63,486 nucleotides of DNA, from the NCBI GenBank assembly GCA_024698885.1, contig JAILQQ010000039.1:1-63486 (forward strand). The letters run 5' to 3'. Made by a program: the position numbers and the translations under genes. Every line of letters starts with the position of its first letter. Within the stretch, counting starts at the first letter, position 1. The stretch is from Lachnospiraceae bacterium. Its GTDB lineage: Bacteria > Bacillota > Clostridia > Lachnospirales > Lachnospiraceae. Of this stretch, positions 42,644-51,645 are shown one piece after another. Under the pieces are notes generated by a model, which had not been told where the DNA came from, did no database searches, and was given only the letters and a program-made list of their open reading frames with translations.

Positions 42644-44074
42644 CTACTGTGCGCAATAGTCCGTAAGCATTGCCAGATATATCAGAAAGGCGCACTCGCT
42701 TTCCTGCCAGAGGCGGTGCCTTCTGCGGGATGCGCAGATGAGATAGCCGGACCGGTCCGGCATATGCCGTGTTTTTGCGGCGATAAAGGATGAAATTCCC
42801 TGCTTTTGCAGAGATGCTGCGAAAGCAGGACTTTCCTCCCTGATATCATAAACGGAATGACAGATATGAAAGGCCTCATGCAGGGAATTTCCCGCGTCGG
42901 AAGCGTCTTCCTGCAGGCTTTTGTCAAGGACGGTCCTTAATACGCCCTGCTCATCAATGTAATGCAGATCTTTGACATGCAGCATCTCTTTTAAAAGCGG
43001 CATAGTACAGGCCAGCCCGTCAACGGGATCCTTCGCGTTTTCCATCGTTTCCCGCAGATAGATCATGTCAGTGCTCATATGGCGCTTTGCGAGTTCCTTT
43101 ATCTCTACATCCTGATGCTTTTGTGCGTCATAGACGATAAAGCAGTTCCGCCCGCGTCTTTTTCCGATATATAACGTTTTATCGATCATGGAAAAGAGCT
43201 TTGTGAGGTTCTTTGAATCGGCCGGGCAGGATGCGCTGCCGCAGGTACCGGTCACGAAGGCATTTCCGCCCTCAACTTCGACATCCCGTCTAAAGACACT
43301 GTGCGAAGTATACAGATCCTCCCAGAAGGTCACACATGCGTCATAATCCGTATCCTTTAGATTGATAAGCAAAAGTTCATCGCCTCCGTAACGCCCCACA
43401 AATCCGTATCCGTCGGTATATTCCGCCAAGGCCTTCGTCACGGCCTTTAACACCAGGTCGCCGGAATGGTGCCCGTACTGGTCATTGATGAATTTAAAAT
43501 TGTCGAGGTCGAGAAGGGAAAGTGAAAACGGCGTTCCTCTGGTGATCAGATAATGGGCAAAATCAGTCATATGGTTTCTTTTGATCACGCCCGTGAGAGG
43601 ATCGAGGATCTCGTCCAACGGGGTATCATCGAGAACCTTATCCCAGAAATCGACACGCCGCAGTTTCTCCACGGAGTACATGATCTGCTGATCGTTCCTG
43701 CTTTTCTGCCTGCGCACGATCTCCGTAATATCGACAAAGCTTCCCACCAGTCCGACGATCTTATCACCTTCATAGAGCGGCCGTTTGGAAGCGACGATAT
43801 CCCGCTCCTCGCCCTGTACCATGCATTTGCCTTGCACTTTATAAGTGGATTCTCCCGAAAGGACCCGCAGCTCGTCCTGTCTGTAGGGCTCCGGATCATT
43901 ATGCCAGCCCATATCCTCGTCGGTTTTGCCGATCAGGATGTCTTCGGAGTCAAAGCCGTAAAAATCCAGAAAAGCCCGGTTGACCCCCATAAACCGCCTT
44001 TCCCTGTCCTTCCAGAAAACACAGTCCTGTGATGTATTGATGATGCTGTCAAAAAGGGAGATCGTCATATTCAT
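42644..44074 (-). CDS. PAS-GGDEF signalling protein with C-terminal sensor-like region
   Basis: This 476-residue cytoplasmic protein has a PAS domain (about 1-120, ending GSFVDITE) and a GGDEF-type domain (about 160-310). The active-site loop reads YGGDELL instead of GGDEF, a conservative change (Leu for Phe) that is often tolerated. DLDNFKFINDQYGHHSGD is typical. The last 150 residues look like a GAF-type or redox-sensing region and include several cysteines (CTMPLL, HICHSVY, ICASRR). It could make c-di-GMP in response to a ligand. It is divergent from nothing close, and its 3' end converges on the CbiK-like gene with a two-base gap. Confidence 0.85.
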   Translation of the reverse strand: MNMTISLFDSIINTSQDCVFWKDRERRFMGVNRAFLDFYGFDSEDILIGKTDEDMGWHNDPEPYRQDELRVLSGESTYKVQGKCMVQGEERDIVASKRPLYEGDKIVGLVGSFVDITEIVRRQKSRNDQQIMYSVEKLRRVDFWDKVLDDTPLDEILDPLTGVIKRNHMTDFAHYLITRGTPFSLSLLDLDNFKFINDQYGHHSGDLVLKAVTKALAEYTDGYGFVGRYGGDELLLINLKDTDYDACVTFWEDLYTSHSVFRRDVEVEGGNAFVTGTCGSASCPADSKNLTKLFSMIDKTLYIGKRRGRNCFIVYDAQKHQDVEIKELAKRHMSTDMIYLRETMENAKDPVDGLACTMPLLKEMLHVKDLHYIDEQGVLRTVLDKSLQEDASDAGNSLHEAFHICHSVYDIREESPAFAASLQKQGISSFIAAKTRHMPDRSGYLICASRRRHRLWQESECAFLIYLAMLTDYCAQ

Positions 44075-44209
44075 GATAGAATCAAGCCTCGCGCAGGGGA
44101 TATGTATTTTGGGAAATTATTTCTGAGAATATTTCCGCTACAGGTGATTTTAGCAGGGAACCCTGAAAATTGCAAGGTATGGCTATAGCTGGCCGCCATT
44201 TAAAGGGTA

Positions 44210-45631
44210 CTAAGCCCGGTGCCCGCCGATCTGGGTATTTCTTTCCAAAACGGTGGAGGCTTCCAGGAGGTTTGAAGCCTTAAATATGGCGTTGGCGCCG
44301 TATCTCTGCCGGACCTTGAGCATGGCGTGCTGGATCTTGCGTTCTTTTTCCAGCGCGCCGTAATCCGTGAAAAAGTCGAGCTGATATATGCCGTCATCCG
44401 CTTTGATATCATCGGCGCAGACCCCGAGCCTTCGAAACAGCAGCCGGTGATCCGTCTTCCGATCAAAGGAGGGAAGCATAGAATCCGTGATAAGACGGAC
44501 CGAATTGGTATCCGTGCCGAGCTTTATTGTCCCGTTACTGTGCTTTGGATGAACGCGGCCGTAAAAATCGATGGAGAGGCCGCCGGAATAATCCGGGACG
44601 GCCTCAAGGCTTTTGTAGTCGTAGGAGACCCACCAGGAAAAGACACGGGCCGTCAGGCATTTTACGACCATATCCGCGCACAGGACATCTATCATTTCCT
44701 TAAAGACCAGCCGTGCTTCCGGGTACCGGTAGGGGCGGGGCAGTACCTGGCCGTGCGAAAGGCTGTGAGCGTTTGCGTGATAATTTTTGATATCGGCCAT
44801 AGTGACCGGCTCCGCGCCCCAGGCATGATCCGTCAGGATCTCGCCGTCAACGCCGAAGGTCTTATAGAAGTATTCCTCGTCCCACTGCGTTCTTTCCGCG
44901 ATGTCGCCCATCGTGAAGATGGCGGATGCGGCGAGCCGCTTTGCCTTCCCGGGGCCGACCTGCCAGAAATCCGTAAGAGGCCTGTGCTCCCAGAGGATAT
45001 AGCGGTAGGTATCTTCATCAAGCTCTGCTATGCGGACCCCGTATGCATCAGGAGCGGATCTCTTCGCGACGATATCCATCGCGACCTTGGCAAGGTACAG
45101 GTTTGTGCCTATTCCTACCGTGGCGGTGATGCCGGTGGTCTTCAGGACATCCCGGATCATTGTGATCGCGAGCATACGGGCGGGCGTGACATTTTCCTCC
45201 GCCGCCTTTTTCCTGTAGAGGTGGAGATAATCGCTGCAGTCTATGAAGCACTCGTCGATGGAGTATACATGGATATCCTCCGGTGCGATGTATCTGAGAT
45301 ATATCGAATAGATCAGGGAAGAAATACGGACATACTCTGCCATACGGGGCATAGCTGTGATATACTGTATATGGGTATGATGCAGGGTTTCGTATCGTCT
45401 GATCGCCTGCTTCGCTTCAAAGAGCCTTGGCCGCGACGGAACGCCGATCGCCTTTAAGGAAGGAGAGACCGCAAGACAGATGGTCTGGTCGGATCTTGAC
45501 GCATCGGCTACAATAAGATTGGTCCGCAGCGGATCCAGCCCTCTGCAGACGCATTCCACGGAGGCATAGTAGCTCTTGAGGTCTATGCAGATATACCGGT
45601 ATTCGGTTCTTAAATGCCTGCCTTTGGTCAT
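44210..45631 (-). CDS. Y-family DNA polymerase, DinB/UmuC-like, SOS-controlled
   Basis: This 473-residue enzyme is a translesion DNA polymerase. The catalytic parts are visible: YICIDLKSYYASVECV with the first metal-binding aspartate, and HVYSIDECFIDCSDY with the second Asp-Glu pair. The helix-hairpin-helix region carries LTDFWQVGPGKAKRL, and the little-finger domain follows. Length and layout fit the UmuC-like branch of Firmicutes (YqjW/UvrX type). A perfect Gram-positive LexA site, GAACATATGTTC, lies about 60 bases upstream of the start, so DNA damage should induce it. There is no UmuD partner. Its ribosome binding site is weak. Confidence 0.9.
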   Translation of the reverse strand: MTKGRHLRTEYRYICIDLKSYYASVECVCRGLDPLRTNLIVADASRSDQTICLAVSPSLKAIGVPSRPRLFEAKQAIRRYETLHHTHIQYITAMPRMAEYVRISSLIYSIYLRYIAPEDIHVYSIDECFIDCSDYLHLYRKKAAEENVTPARMLAITMIRDVLKTTGITATVGIGTNLYLAKVAMDIVAKRSAPDAYGVRIAELDEDTYRYILWEHRPLTDFWQVGPGKAKRLAASAIFTMGDIAERTQWDEEYFYKTFGVDGEILTDHAWGAEPVTMADIKNYHANAHSLSHGQVLPRPYRYPEARLVFKEMIDVLCADMVVKCLTARVFSWWVSYDYKSLEAVPDYSGGLSIDFYGRVHPKHSNGTIKLGTDTNSVRLITDSMLPSFDRKTDHRLLFRRLGVCADDIKADDGIYQLDFFTDYGALEKERKIQHAMLKVRQRYGANAIFKASNLLEASTVLERNTQIGGHRA

Positions 45632-45691
45632 GATGCGCGCCCCTGCCGGAAATCCGAACGGATTGTGATTGTTTTTTCAGTTCTGATTATA

Positions 45692-45703
45692 GAACATATG
45701 TTC
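45692..45703. promoter_or_regulatory. LexA (SOS) box
   Basis: GAACATATGTTC is a perfect palindrome matching the Gram-positive LexA operator. It lies in the short divergent region between the Y-family polymerase (minus) and the lipoprotein gene (plus), so both might respond. Confidence 0.85.
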
Positions 45704-45744
45704 GGTTAATGCAAGTGATGCATAACAAATAAAGAAATAAAGAC

Positions 45745-45773
45745 GCGCACGATTCGCAGACGGATCGGCGCGG
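45745..45773 (+). repeat. Palindromic element, third-hairpin-only copy
   Basis: GCGCA-CGATTCG-CAGA-CGGATCG-GCGCGG keeps only the last hairpin of the family (one G-T pair) and again ends just before the GAAAGAAGGG ribosome binding site of the next gene. Confidence 0.65.
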
Positions 45774-45786
45774 AAAGAAGGGAAAA

Positions 45787-47220
45787 ATGGAAATGAGAAC
45801 ATCTGTAAGAAAGAACGCCTGCCTCGTCTTATTCCTGGTGCTTTCCATGCTTACCGCCTGTACGGCTCTGCCGGCCACGGAAGCAGGCCTTCAAAAGGCT
45901 GCGGAAAGCTTTACGCTCTATCAGCCGGTCTATCTGGGAAAGGCGGAAAACGGCTGCCCCCGGTTTTTGCTGAAATGGAAAAGCTTTCCCGGCGCTTCGG
46001 ATTATCAGATCGCATTCTTTGCCGAGGGAGAGGATCCCTACGGCAGGGGAGATTTCGCAATCCGCTCGACGGAGAACGTATACAACAGCGCCAGCCGGAT
46101 GGTGGTTTTTTTGCAGGGTGTCTATACAGATACAGTCACTTACCGGATCAAGGTAAAGCCAGACGTCCGGGACAGTAAAAACAATCAGGTCTATCCGGGC
46201 GGCCTCTGGTCGAACATCTGGGAGGTCAGGTTCACGGACGGAGCATACAGCGTTTCCGAGACGGCGGCGGATTTTGATGAAGAGCTGAAAGCAGAGGAAG
46301 AGAAGAATGCTGACAGTAAAAAGGAGAATGATGAACGTCCGGAAAAAACGCCGCTGCCGCATACTTTCCCGGAACCGCTGCTTCTTTATCTGGCACGGGA
46401 ACAGGGAAGGGAAGAAGCGTTTACTGCGGATGACATCGACAGCTTCCTGGTAAATATAAATGCCGGGGGATACGGCAATCCTGCCCAGAGCTTTGAGGAA
46501 GGAGCTGCCCTTGCGGCATTTAAGAAGGCTGTTTCTCAGATGACGGTGGAGGAAGAAGCGTCCGACGCAGTAATGATCACGGAGGGCGAGACGTTTTACG
46601 CGGCTTTTGACCGGGACGGGAACAGGCTCTTTACCTTTGCGGTCTTTCAGGATCATTTCCTGGAGGGAGACCGTGGCGCGCTCTATCCGTTAAGCGGGGC
46701 ACAGGACCTTGACGGGATAGAGGGAGTGATGAGCACAGCTGACTGGGAAAACTATTACGCTGATTATCATGAAAAGGAAGATGCCTATGAGGTTTCGGAA
46801 AACCCAGAAGGGAGCGGGGTTTTGGAGGCTTCCTACGGAACGCATCTTCTGGCGCAGGCCGGCGCGGAAAGCGTCAGAGATATGGAAGCGTATATCGACT
46901 GGAATAAAGAGGCAGGAGAGTTTTTTACCTCAGACAAAGAGGCTGTCACGGCCGTTTTTGAGGCTCTTTCCGGTATGACCGTCGGGGAAAGGGTGCAAAA
47001 CCCCTCCGGGCAGATGTGGCATATGATCATAGATTACAGGGTCCCCGGGCAGAATTTCAACAGTACCGCGACGCTTTCCTTTACCGGAAACTGTATAGAG
47101 ATCGACAGCAGATACTATGTGCCGGAAGGGATCGGAGCGCTTTATGATTCCGTGGACTGTGAATTGTTCCGTTATCTGAGGGATTACAGCGAGGCGCCGA
47201 AGATAGACCCGCAGTATTAA
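45787..47220 (+). CDS. Lipoprotein with fibronectin-like region, function unknown
   Basis: I do not recognise this 477-residue protein as a whole. A lipoprotein signal ends at LTAC. Residues about 45-155 look like a fibronectin type III-like beta sandwich, with the FLLKWKSFPGASDYQI and YRIKVKPDVR pattern. A Lys/Glu-rich linker (170-195) follows, and then a region of about 280 residues with repeated D-x-x-A patterns but no known motif. It should be exposed on the cell surface. GAAAGAAGGG precedes ATG; the second in-frame ATG (45793) is possible. It is followed by a terminator at 47226. Confidence 0.75.
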   Translation: MEMRTSVRKNACLVLFLVLSMLTACTALPATEAGLQKAAESFTLYQPVYLGKAENGCPRFLLKWKSFPGASDYQIAFFAEGEDPYGRGDFAIRSTENVYNSASRMVVFLQGVYTDTVTYRIKVKPDVRDSKNNQVYPGGLWSNIWEVRFTDGAYSVSETAADFDEELKAEEEKNADSKKENDERPEKTPLPHTFPEPLLLYLAREQGREEAFTADDIDSFLVNINAGGYGNPAQSFEEGAALAAFKKAVSQMTVEEEASDAVMITEGETFYAAFDRDGNRLFTFAVFQDHFLEGDRGALYPLSGAQDLDGIEGVMSTADWENYYADYHEKEDAYEVSENPEGSGVLEASYGTHLLAQAGAESVRDMEAYIDWNKEAGEFFTSDKEAVTAVFEALSGMTVGERVQNPSGQMWHMIIDYRVPGQNFNSTATLSFTGNCIEIDSRYYVPEGIGALYDSVDCELFRYLRDYSEAPKIDPQY

Positions 47221-47225
47221 GGGAT

Positions 47226-47263
47226 AAAATGATCCGGCCTGCCTGCCAGACCGGATCATTTTT
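47226..47263. terminator. Bidirectional terminator with element-like stem
   Basis: AAAATGATCCGG pairs with CCGGATCATTTT, flanked by A- and T-runs, so it serves both the lipoprotein gene and the convergent hydrogenase operon. The stem (GATCCGG-CTG/CAG-CCGGATC) resembles the first hairpin of the palindromic elements. Confidence 0.8.
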
Positions 47264-47284
47264 ATAGTAGTGCTGATATGTTCC

Positions 47285-48988
47285 TTAGGCATGAACTTCG
47301 GTTTCCATGGCACGGTGCAGCAATTCATGCTCCCTGCCTTCGATGATATCCTCCCAGATCCGCCCGATCAGAGGATTTTCATCCGTATAACGGATGCTCG
47401 AAAGCTGATCCACCTGATAGATCCCGTCCATTCTGGCGGTCCTGGTCGTAGGTCCCATGGGAACAGGCTGGCCGCCTCCGAGGATACAGCCGCGCCGGCA
47501 GGCCATCACCTCAACAAAGTCGTAATGTGCCGTTCCTGCTTTGATCCCGTCCAGAAGATCGGCGGCGTTCTTCAGGCCGTGCACCACGGCGATCTTCAGC
47601 TCACGATCCCCAAACGTCACGGAAGCTTCCTTGAACCCCTGCTTGCCGCGGACCCCGGAGTACTTGATGTTTTCGAGGGTGGCATGATCCTTGTCCGGAG
47701 AAAGGTGCCTGAGCACCGCTTCGGTCACGCCGCCGGTGATACCGAAGATCGAGGCGCCGCCGGAAGCCATGGAAAAGGGCATATCGCAGGCTTCGCTGTG
47801 CAGCGTTTCGAACTTGATACCGACCTGTTTGATCATACGGATGATCTCCTGGGTCGTGATGACGATATCCGTATCCTGCCTGCCGTTTGTGAAGTTATCC
47901 GGCCGGAGGATCTCGGCCTTCTTTGCGGTACAGGGCATGATCGCCACGATATAGGTGGTTTTTCCCTCTTCCTTATCCTTTTCCGCGAAATATTCCCGGA
48001 TCACCGGAGAAAACATGCTCATGGGCGAACGGCAGGTACTGACGTTTCCTGCAAATTCAGGGTATTTGTTTTCGCAGAATTTGACCCAGCCGGGGCAGCA
48101 GGAGGTAAAGAGCGGAAGCTTTTCTCCCGATTTCAGCCTTTCGGCGAATTCCTTTGATTCTTCTATAATGGTCAGATCCGCGCCGAAGTTCGTATCATAT
48201 ACTTCGTCAAAGCCCATGATGCGCAGTGCTTTGACAAGCTTGCCCATGGTATTTTCCCCCTTGGGGATATTGAACTTATCGCCGACGGCGATCCTGACGG
48301 CAGGAGCGATCTGGGCGACCACCCGGATATTCGGATTCTCGATGGCGTCCCAGACCTCGGTAACGTTCGTCCGGATGGATATGGCGGCAGTGGGGCATAC
48401 CACGGCGCACTGGCCGCAGCCGACGCAGTCTGTTTCGGCGATATCCTTTCCGAAAGCGGGCGTGATCTGCATTTTCGATCCGCGGTACGCGAAATCGATG
48501 GCGCCGATCCCCTGATTTTCCGAGCAGGTTCTGACACAGTCACCGCAGAGGATGCATTTATTGGGATCCCGCACGATGCATTTGGAGCTCATATCGATGG
48601 GCAGCGGCTTCTTTTCATTGGGAAATCTGACCGCGTGCACCCCTACGCGGTAAGCCAGACTCTGCAGCTCGCACATGCCGTTCTTTGTGCAGGTGGTGCA
48701 GTCCCTGCAGTGCGTTGACAGCAGAAGCTCGATGATGAGCTTTCTGTACTGCTGAAGCTTTTTGGTGTTTGTATGGATGACCATTCCCGGGCGGGGCTGC
48801 TCGGAGCAGGACGCGAACATCTTGCCGCGGTCGTCCTCCACCATGCACATCCTGCACGCGCCGTAAATGGACAGATCCGAATGATAACAGAATGTCGGGA
48901 TATCGATCCCGGCCTTTCTGATCAGCGACAGAATATTCTTTTCTCCCTCCATCGGCACCTTGATGCCGTCTATTGTCATGTAATCCAT
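47285..48988 (-). CDS. hndD: [FeFe] hydrogenase catalytic subunit (HydA/HndD type)
   Basis: This 567-residue enzyme interconverts protons and hydrogen in the cytoplasm. It starts with a [2Fe-2S] domain (CYHSDLSIYGACRMC), then a His-Cys3 cluster region (HCRDCTTC) and two [4Fe-4S] motifs (CILCGDCVRTC and CVGCGQCAVVC). The H-cluster domain has L1 TSCCPGW, L2 MPCTAKK and L3 EVMACRRGCILGGGQP. All cluster cysteines appear present. The form ACRRGCILGG and the adjacent HndC and HndA genes point to an NAD(P)-linked, probably electron-bifurcating trimer. The gene is last in the operon, 12 bases after HndC. Confidence 0.93.
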   Translation of the reverse strand: MDYMTIDGIKVPMEGEKNILSLIRKAGIDIPTFCYHSDLSIYGACRMCMVEDDRGKMFASCSEQPRPGMVIHTNTKKLQQYRKLIIELLLSTHCRDCTTCTKNGMCELQSLAYRVGVHAVRFPNEKKPLPIDMSSKCIVRDPNKCILCGDCVRTCSENQGIGAIDFAYRGSKMQITPAFGKDIAETDCVGCGQCAVVCPTAAISIRTNVTEVWDAIENPNIRVVAQIAPAVRIAVGDKFNIPKGENTMGKLVKALRIMGFDEVYDTNFGADLTIIEESKEFAERLKSGEKLPLFTSCCPGWVKFCENKYPEFAGNVSTCRSPMSMFSPVIREYFAEKDKEEGKTTYIVAIMPCTAKKAEILRPDNFTNGRQDTDIVITTQEIIRMIKQVGIKFETLHSEACDMPFSMASGGASIFGITGGVTEAVLRHLSPDKDHATLENIKYSGVRGKQGFKEASVTFGDRELKIAVVHGLKNAADLLDGIKAGTAHYDFVEVMACRRGCILGGGQPVPMGPTTRTARMDGIYQVDQLSSIRYTDENPLIGRIWEDIIEGREHELLHRAMETEVHA

Positions 48989-49000
48989 GTAAATTCCTCC

Positions 49001-50893
49001 TTATGATCGCGAGATCGCCTTAAACGGGCAGTTTTCGGCACATGCACCGCATTTGATACATTTACTCTGATCGATCACATAGGGCGACCGCAGCTGCCCT
49101 GTTATCGCGCCGACCGGACAGTTCCTTGCGCATTTGCTGCAGCCTTTGCAAAGCTCCGGAGAGATCCTGTAGCTTGCGAGAGCCTTACAGGTTCCGGTGC
49201 GGCATTTTTTATCACGCACATGCTCCAAATATTCCTCACGGAATACCTTCAGCGTGGAAAGAACGGGAAGCGCGGCGGATTTGCCGAGGCCGCAGAGTGC
49301 CGTATCCTTGATCGCGGATCCGAGCTCCCAGAGAAGATCCAGCTGTTCTTCTGTGCCGCGTCCGTTTACGATATCCTCGAGTATCTCAAGCATCCGCATG
49401 GTGCCTTCTCTGCAGGGAACGCATTTTCCGCAGCTTTCGTTCTGTGTAAAGTTCATAAAGAACCTGGCCACCTCGACCATACAGGTATCCTCGTCCATGA
49501 TCACGAGACCGCCCGATCCGATCATGGCGCCTTTGGCCTTCAGAGAATCAAAATCAAGAGGATCGTCCAGGTCCGCGGAGATCAGACAGCCGCCCGAGGG
49601 GCCGCCGATCTGAACCGCCTTGAACTGCTTGCCGCCCTTGATGCCGCCGCCGATATCGTAAATGATCTCGCGAAGCGTCGTTCCCATCGGCACCTCGATA
49701 AGCCCTGTATTGTTGATGCTTCCGGTTACCGCGAAGGCCTTGGTCCCGGGGCTTTTTTCGGTTCCGATCGAACGGTACCAGTCGGCGCCGTTTAAAATGA
49801 TCATCGGAACGTTGGCGTAGGTTTCCACGTTATTGAGCACGGTGGGTTTGCCGAACAGGCCCTGCTCAACCGTGCGGGGAGGCTTCGTACGCGGCATGCC
49901 GCGCTCCCCCTCGATGGAGGCCGTTAAGGCGCTGCCTTCGCCGCAGACGAAGGCGCCGGCTCCTTTATTGATATGGATCCGGAAGGAAAAATCGGTCCCG
50001 AGGATATGATCGCCGAGGAGCCCGGCCGCTTCATCCTGCGCGATCGCTGTTTTCAGACGGGAGACGGCAAGGGGGTATTCCGCGCGGACGTAGATATAGC
50101 CCTCTGCCGCACCGACGGCGTAGCCGGCGATCATCATTCCCTCGAGCATTTTATGCGGATCGCCCTCCATGACGGAGCGGTCCATGAATGCCCCGGGATC
50201 GCCTTCGTCGCCGTTGCACACGATATATCTGGTCTTTTCGGCCTGTCTGGCCACCTGCTTCCATTTATAGCCGGTCTGGAAACCGCCGCCGCCGCGCCCT
50301 CTCAGATTCGAATCGTAGATCACATTCACGACTTCCTCGGGCGTCATGGAAAAAAGAACCTTTTCGAGGGCCTTGTAACCGTCGAAGGCAAACGCTTCCT
50401 CGATATGCTCGGCGCCGATATGCCCGCAGTTTTTCAGGACGAGGCGCATCTGTCTTGCATAGAACGGAATATCCTCCTGGGCGGGATAGGTTACACCGTT
50501 CATCTGATAGAGGAGGCGCTCCACGGGTTTGCCGTTTAAAACGGTCGTGTTGTATATTTCCTCACAGTCCTCGGGCTTTACCCGGATATAAAGGAAATTG
50601 CAGGGCTCTATACGAACGAGGGGTCCCATCTCGCAGAAACCGTGGCAGCCGCTCTTCTGAACATCCGTGCCGTTTCCGGCGCAGTCTGCGTGAGCGGCCT
50701 CCGGTGCAAAGACGATCTCCGCGTTCGGATCTTTTCCGCAGAGCTCGCACATTTTTTCGTAAATCTTATGGGATCCGCCGGCAAGACAGCCTGTTCCCGC
50801 ACAGATGAGGATGCGGCATTTGATATTCGCGATCCGTTCCTGCGCTTTTTGACGTACTGCCGCCAGATCTTCACGGGAATTAAGTCTATTCAT
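49001..50893 (-). CDS. hndC: NAD(P)-binding flavoprotein subunit of the hydrogenase (HndC/HydB, NuoF-like)
   Basis: This 630-residue subunit exchanges electrons with NAD(P)H through FMN. The N-terminal 110 residues form a thioredoxin-like [2Fe-2S] domain (CAGTGC ... CHGFCEMGP). The NuoF core follows, with SNLRGRGGGGFQTGYKW for flavin and nucleotide binding, CGEGSAL, and the N3-type cluster CGKCVPCREGT. The C-terminus adds two [4Fe-4S] motifs (CKGCSKCARNCP and CIKCGACAENCP). The fused thioredoxin-like domain replaces the separate HndB subunit of some operons. The start overlaps the HndA stop by eight bases. Confidence 0.93.
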   Translation of the reverse strand: MNRLNSREDLAAVRQKAQERIANIKCRILICAGTGCLAGGSHKIYEKMCELCGKDPNAEIVFAPEAAHADCAGNGTDVQKSGCHGFCEMGPLVRIEPCNFLYIRVKPEDCEEIYNTTVLNGKPVERLLYQMNGVTYPAQEDIPFYARQMRLVLKNCGHIGAEHIEEAFAFDGYKALEKVLFSMTPEEVVNVIYDSNLRGRGGGGFQTGYKWKQVARQAEKTRYIVCNGDEGDPGAFMDRSVMEGDPHKMLEGMMIAGYAVGAAEGYIYVRAEYPLAVSRLKTAIAQDEAAGLLGDHILGTDFSFRIHINKGAGAFVCGEGSALTASIEGERGMPRTKPPRTVEQGLFGKPTVLNNVETYANVPMIILNGADWYRSIGTEKSPGTKAFAVTGSINNTGLIEVPMGTTLREIIYDIGGGIKGGKQFKAVQIGGPSGGCLISADLDDPLDFDSLKAKGAMIGSGGLVIMDEDTCMVEVARFFMNFTQNESCGKCVPCREGTMRMLEILEDIVNGRGTEEQLDLLWELGSAIKDTALCGLGKSAALPVLSTLKVFREEYLEHVRDKKCRTGTCKALASYRISPELCKGCSKCARNCPVGAITGQLRSPYVIDQSKCIKCGACAENCPFKAISRS

Positions 50894-51377
50894 TTTGGCC
50901 TCCTTGATCTTCCCTGATCCTGTTAAGTACCTCCGTCACCTTGTCGGGCGTCATGGCGGGATGAACCTCGTCATTTACCGTCATAACGGGAGCCAGACCG
51001 CAGGCCCCCAGGCACGATACGGTTTCTACCGTAAAGAGCATATCGCCGGTTGTGTTCTTTCCGTCCTTCAGGCCGAGCTCGCTGTTTAACTTTTCCAGGA
51101 TCAGCGTGCCTTTTCTGACATGACAGGCTGTCCCGTCACAAACCTTGATCACATATCTGCCCTTTTTGTCAAAGGAGAAATTTTCGTAGAAGGTCGCGAC
51201 GGAATAGGCCTTCGCCTCGGTTATCCCGATCTTTTTCGCCACATAGCTTAAGAGCTCCGGCGGGATATACCGGTAAACCGCCTGGATATCCTGCATGATC
51301 GGTATCAGGGATTCCTTTCCCCTGCTGTGTTCGGATATTATTTCATCCGCCTTTTCATAAAATGATTTATCAAGCAT
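50886..51377 (-). CDS. hndA: [2Fe-2S] thioredoxin-like subunit of the hydrogenase (HndA/HydC, NuoE-like)
   Basis: This 163-residue protein is the NuoE-like small subunit. A helical N-terminal part contains IMQDIQAVYRYIPPELL. The thioredoxin-like domain has the cluster cysteines in CDGTACHVRKG and CLGACGLAP. I prefer the ATG at 51377 (MLDKSFYEKADE) because GGAGG lies four bases upstream; a start 16 codons earlier has no such site. It is the first gene of the three-gene operon. The upstream region to the response regulator gene is divergent and should contain both promoters. Confidence 0.9.
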   Translation of the reverse strand: MLDKSFYEKADEIISEHSRGKESLIPIMQDIQAVYRYIPPELLSYVAKKIGITEAKAYSVATFYENFSFDKKGRYVIKVCDGTACHVRKGTLILEKLNSELGLKDGKNTTGDMLFTVETVSCLGACGLAPVMTVNDEVHPAMTPDKVTEVLNRIREDQGGQNE

Positions 51378-51645
51378 AGAACCTCCGATGATCTGATGAT
51401 TGACATGTGATTTCTGGCGTCTCAATCATCTGATGATTACCCCGCATGTTCCGGGTAAAGGGTAAAAAATAATCAATCAGCCATATTATATCACATATAA
51501 AGAGGAAAGGGTCAAAAATGTAATGCCCCTCAGAACACATTATTGTGTTATAATGCCATAGGAGATTTCGGCATAAATATCTGGTAGACAGAAACCGAGG
51601 CTATTAGGTATATTATTATAGAGAAGAAAACGCAGGGAGGAAGAA

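Noticed and set aside
44327-45457. 376-residue plus-strand open frame over the Y-family polymerase
   Set aside because: The minus strand carries the catalytic polymerase motifs, and the plus-strand frame has no start signal or motif.
47270-48157. 295-residue plus-strand open frame over the hydrogenase gene
   Set aside because: The H-cluster motifs lie on the other strand; this is a shadow frame.
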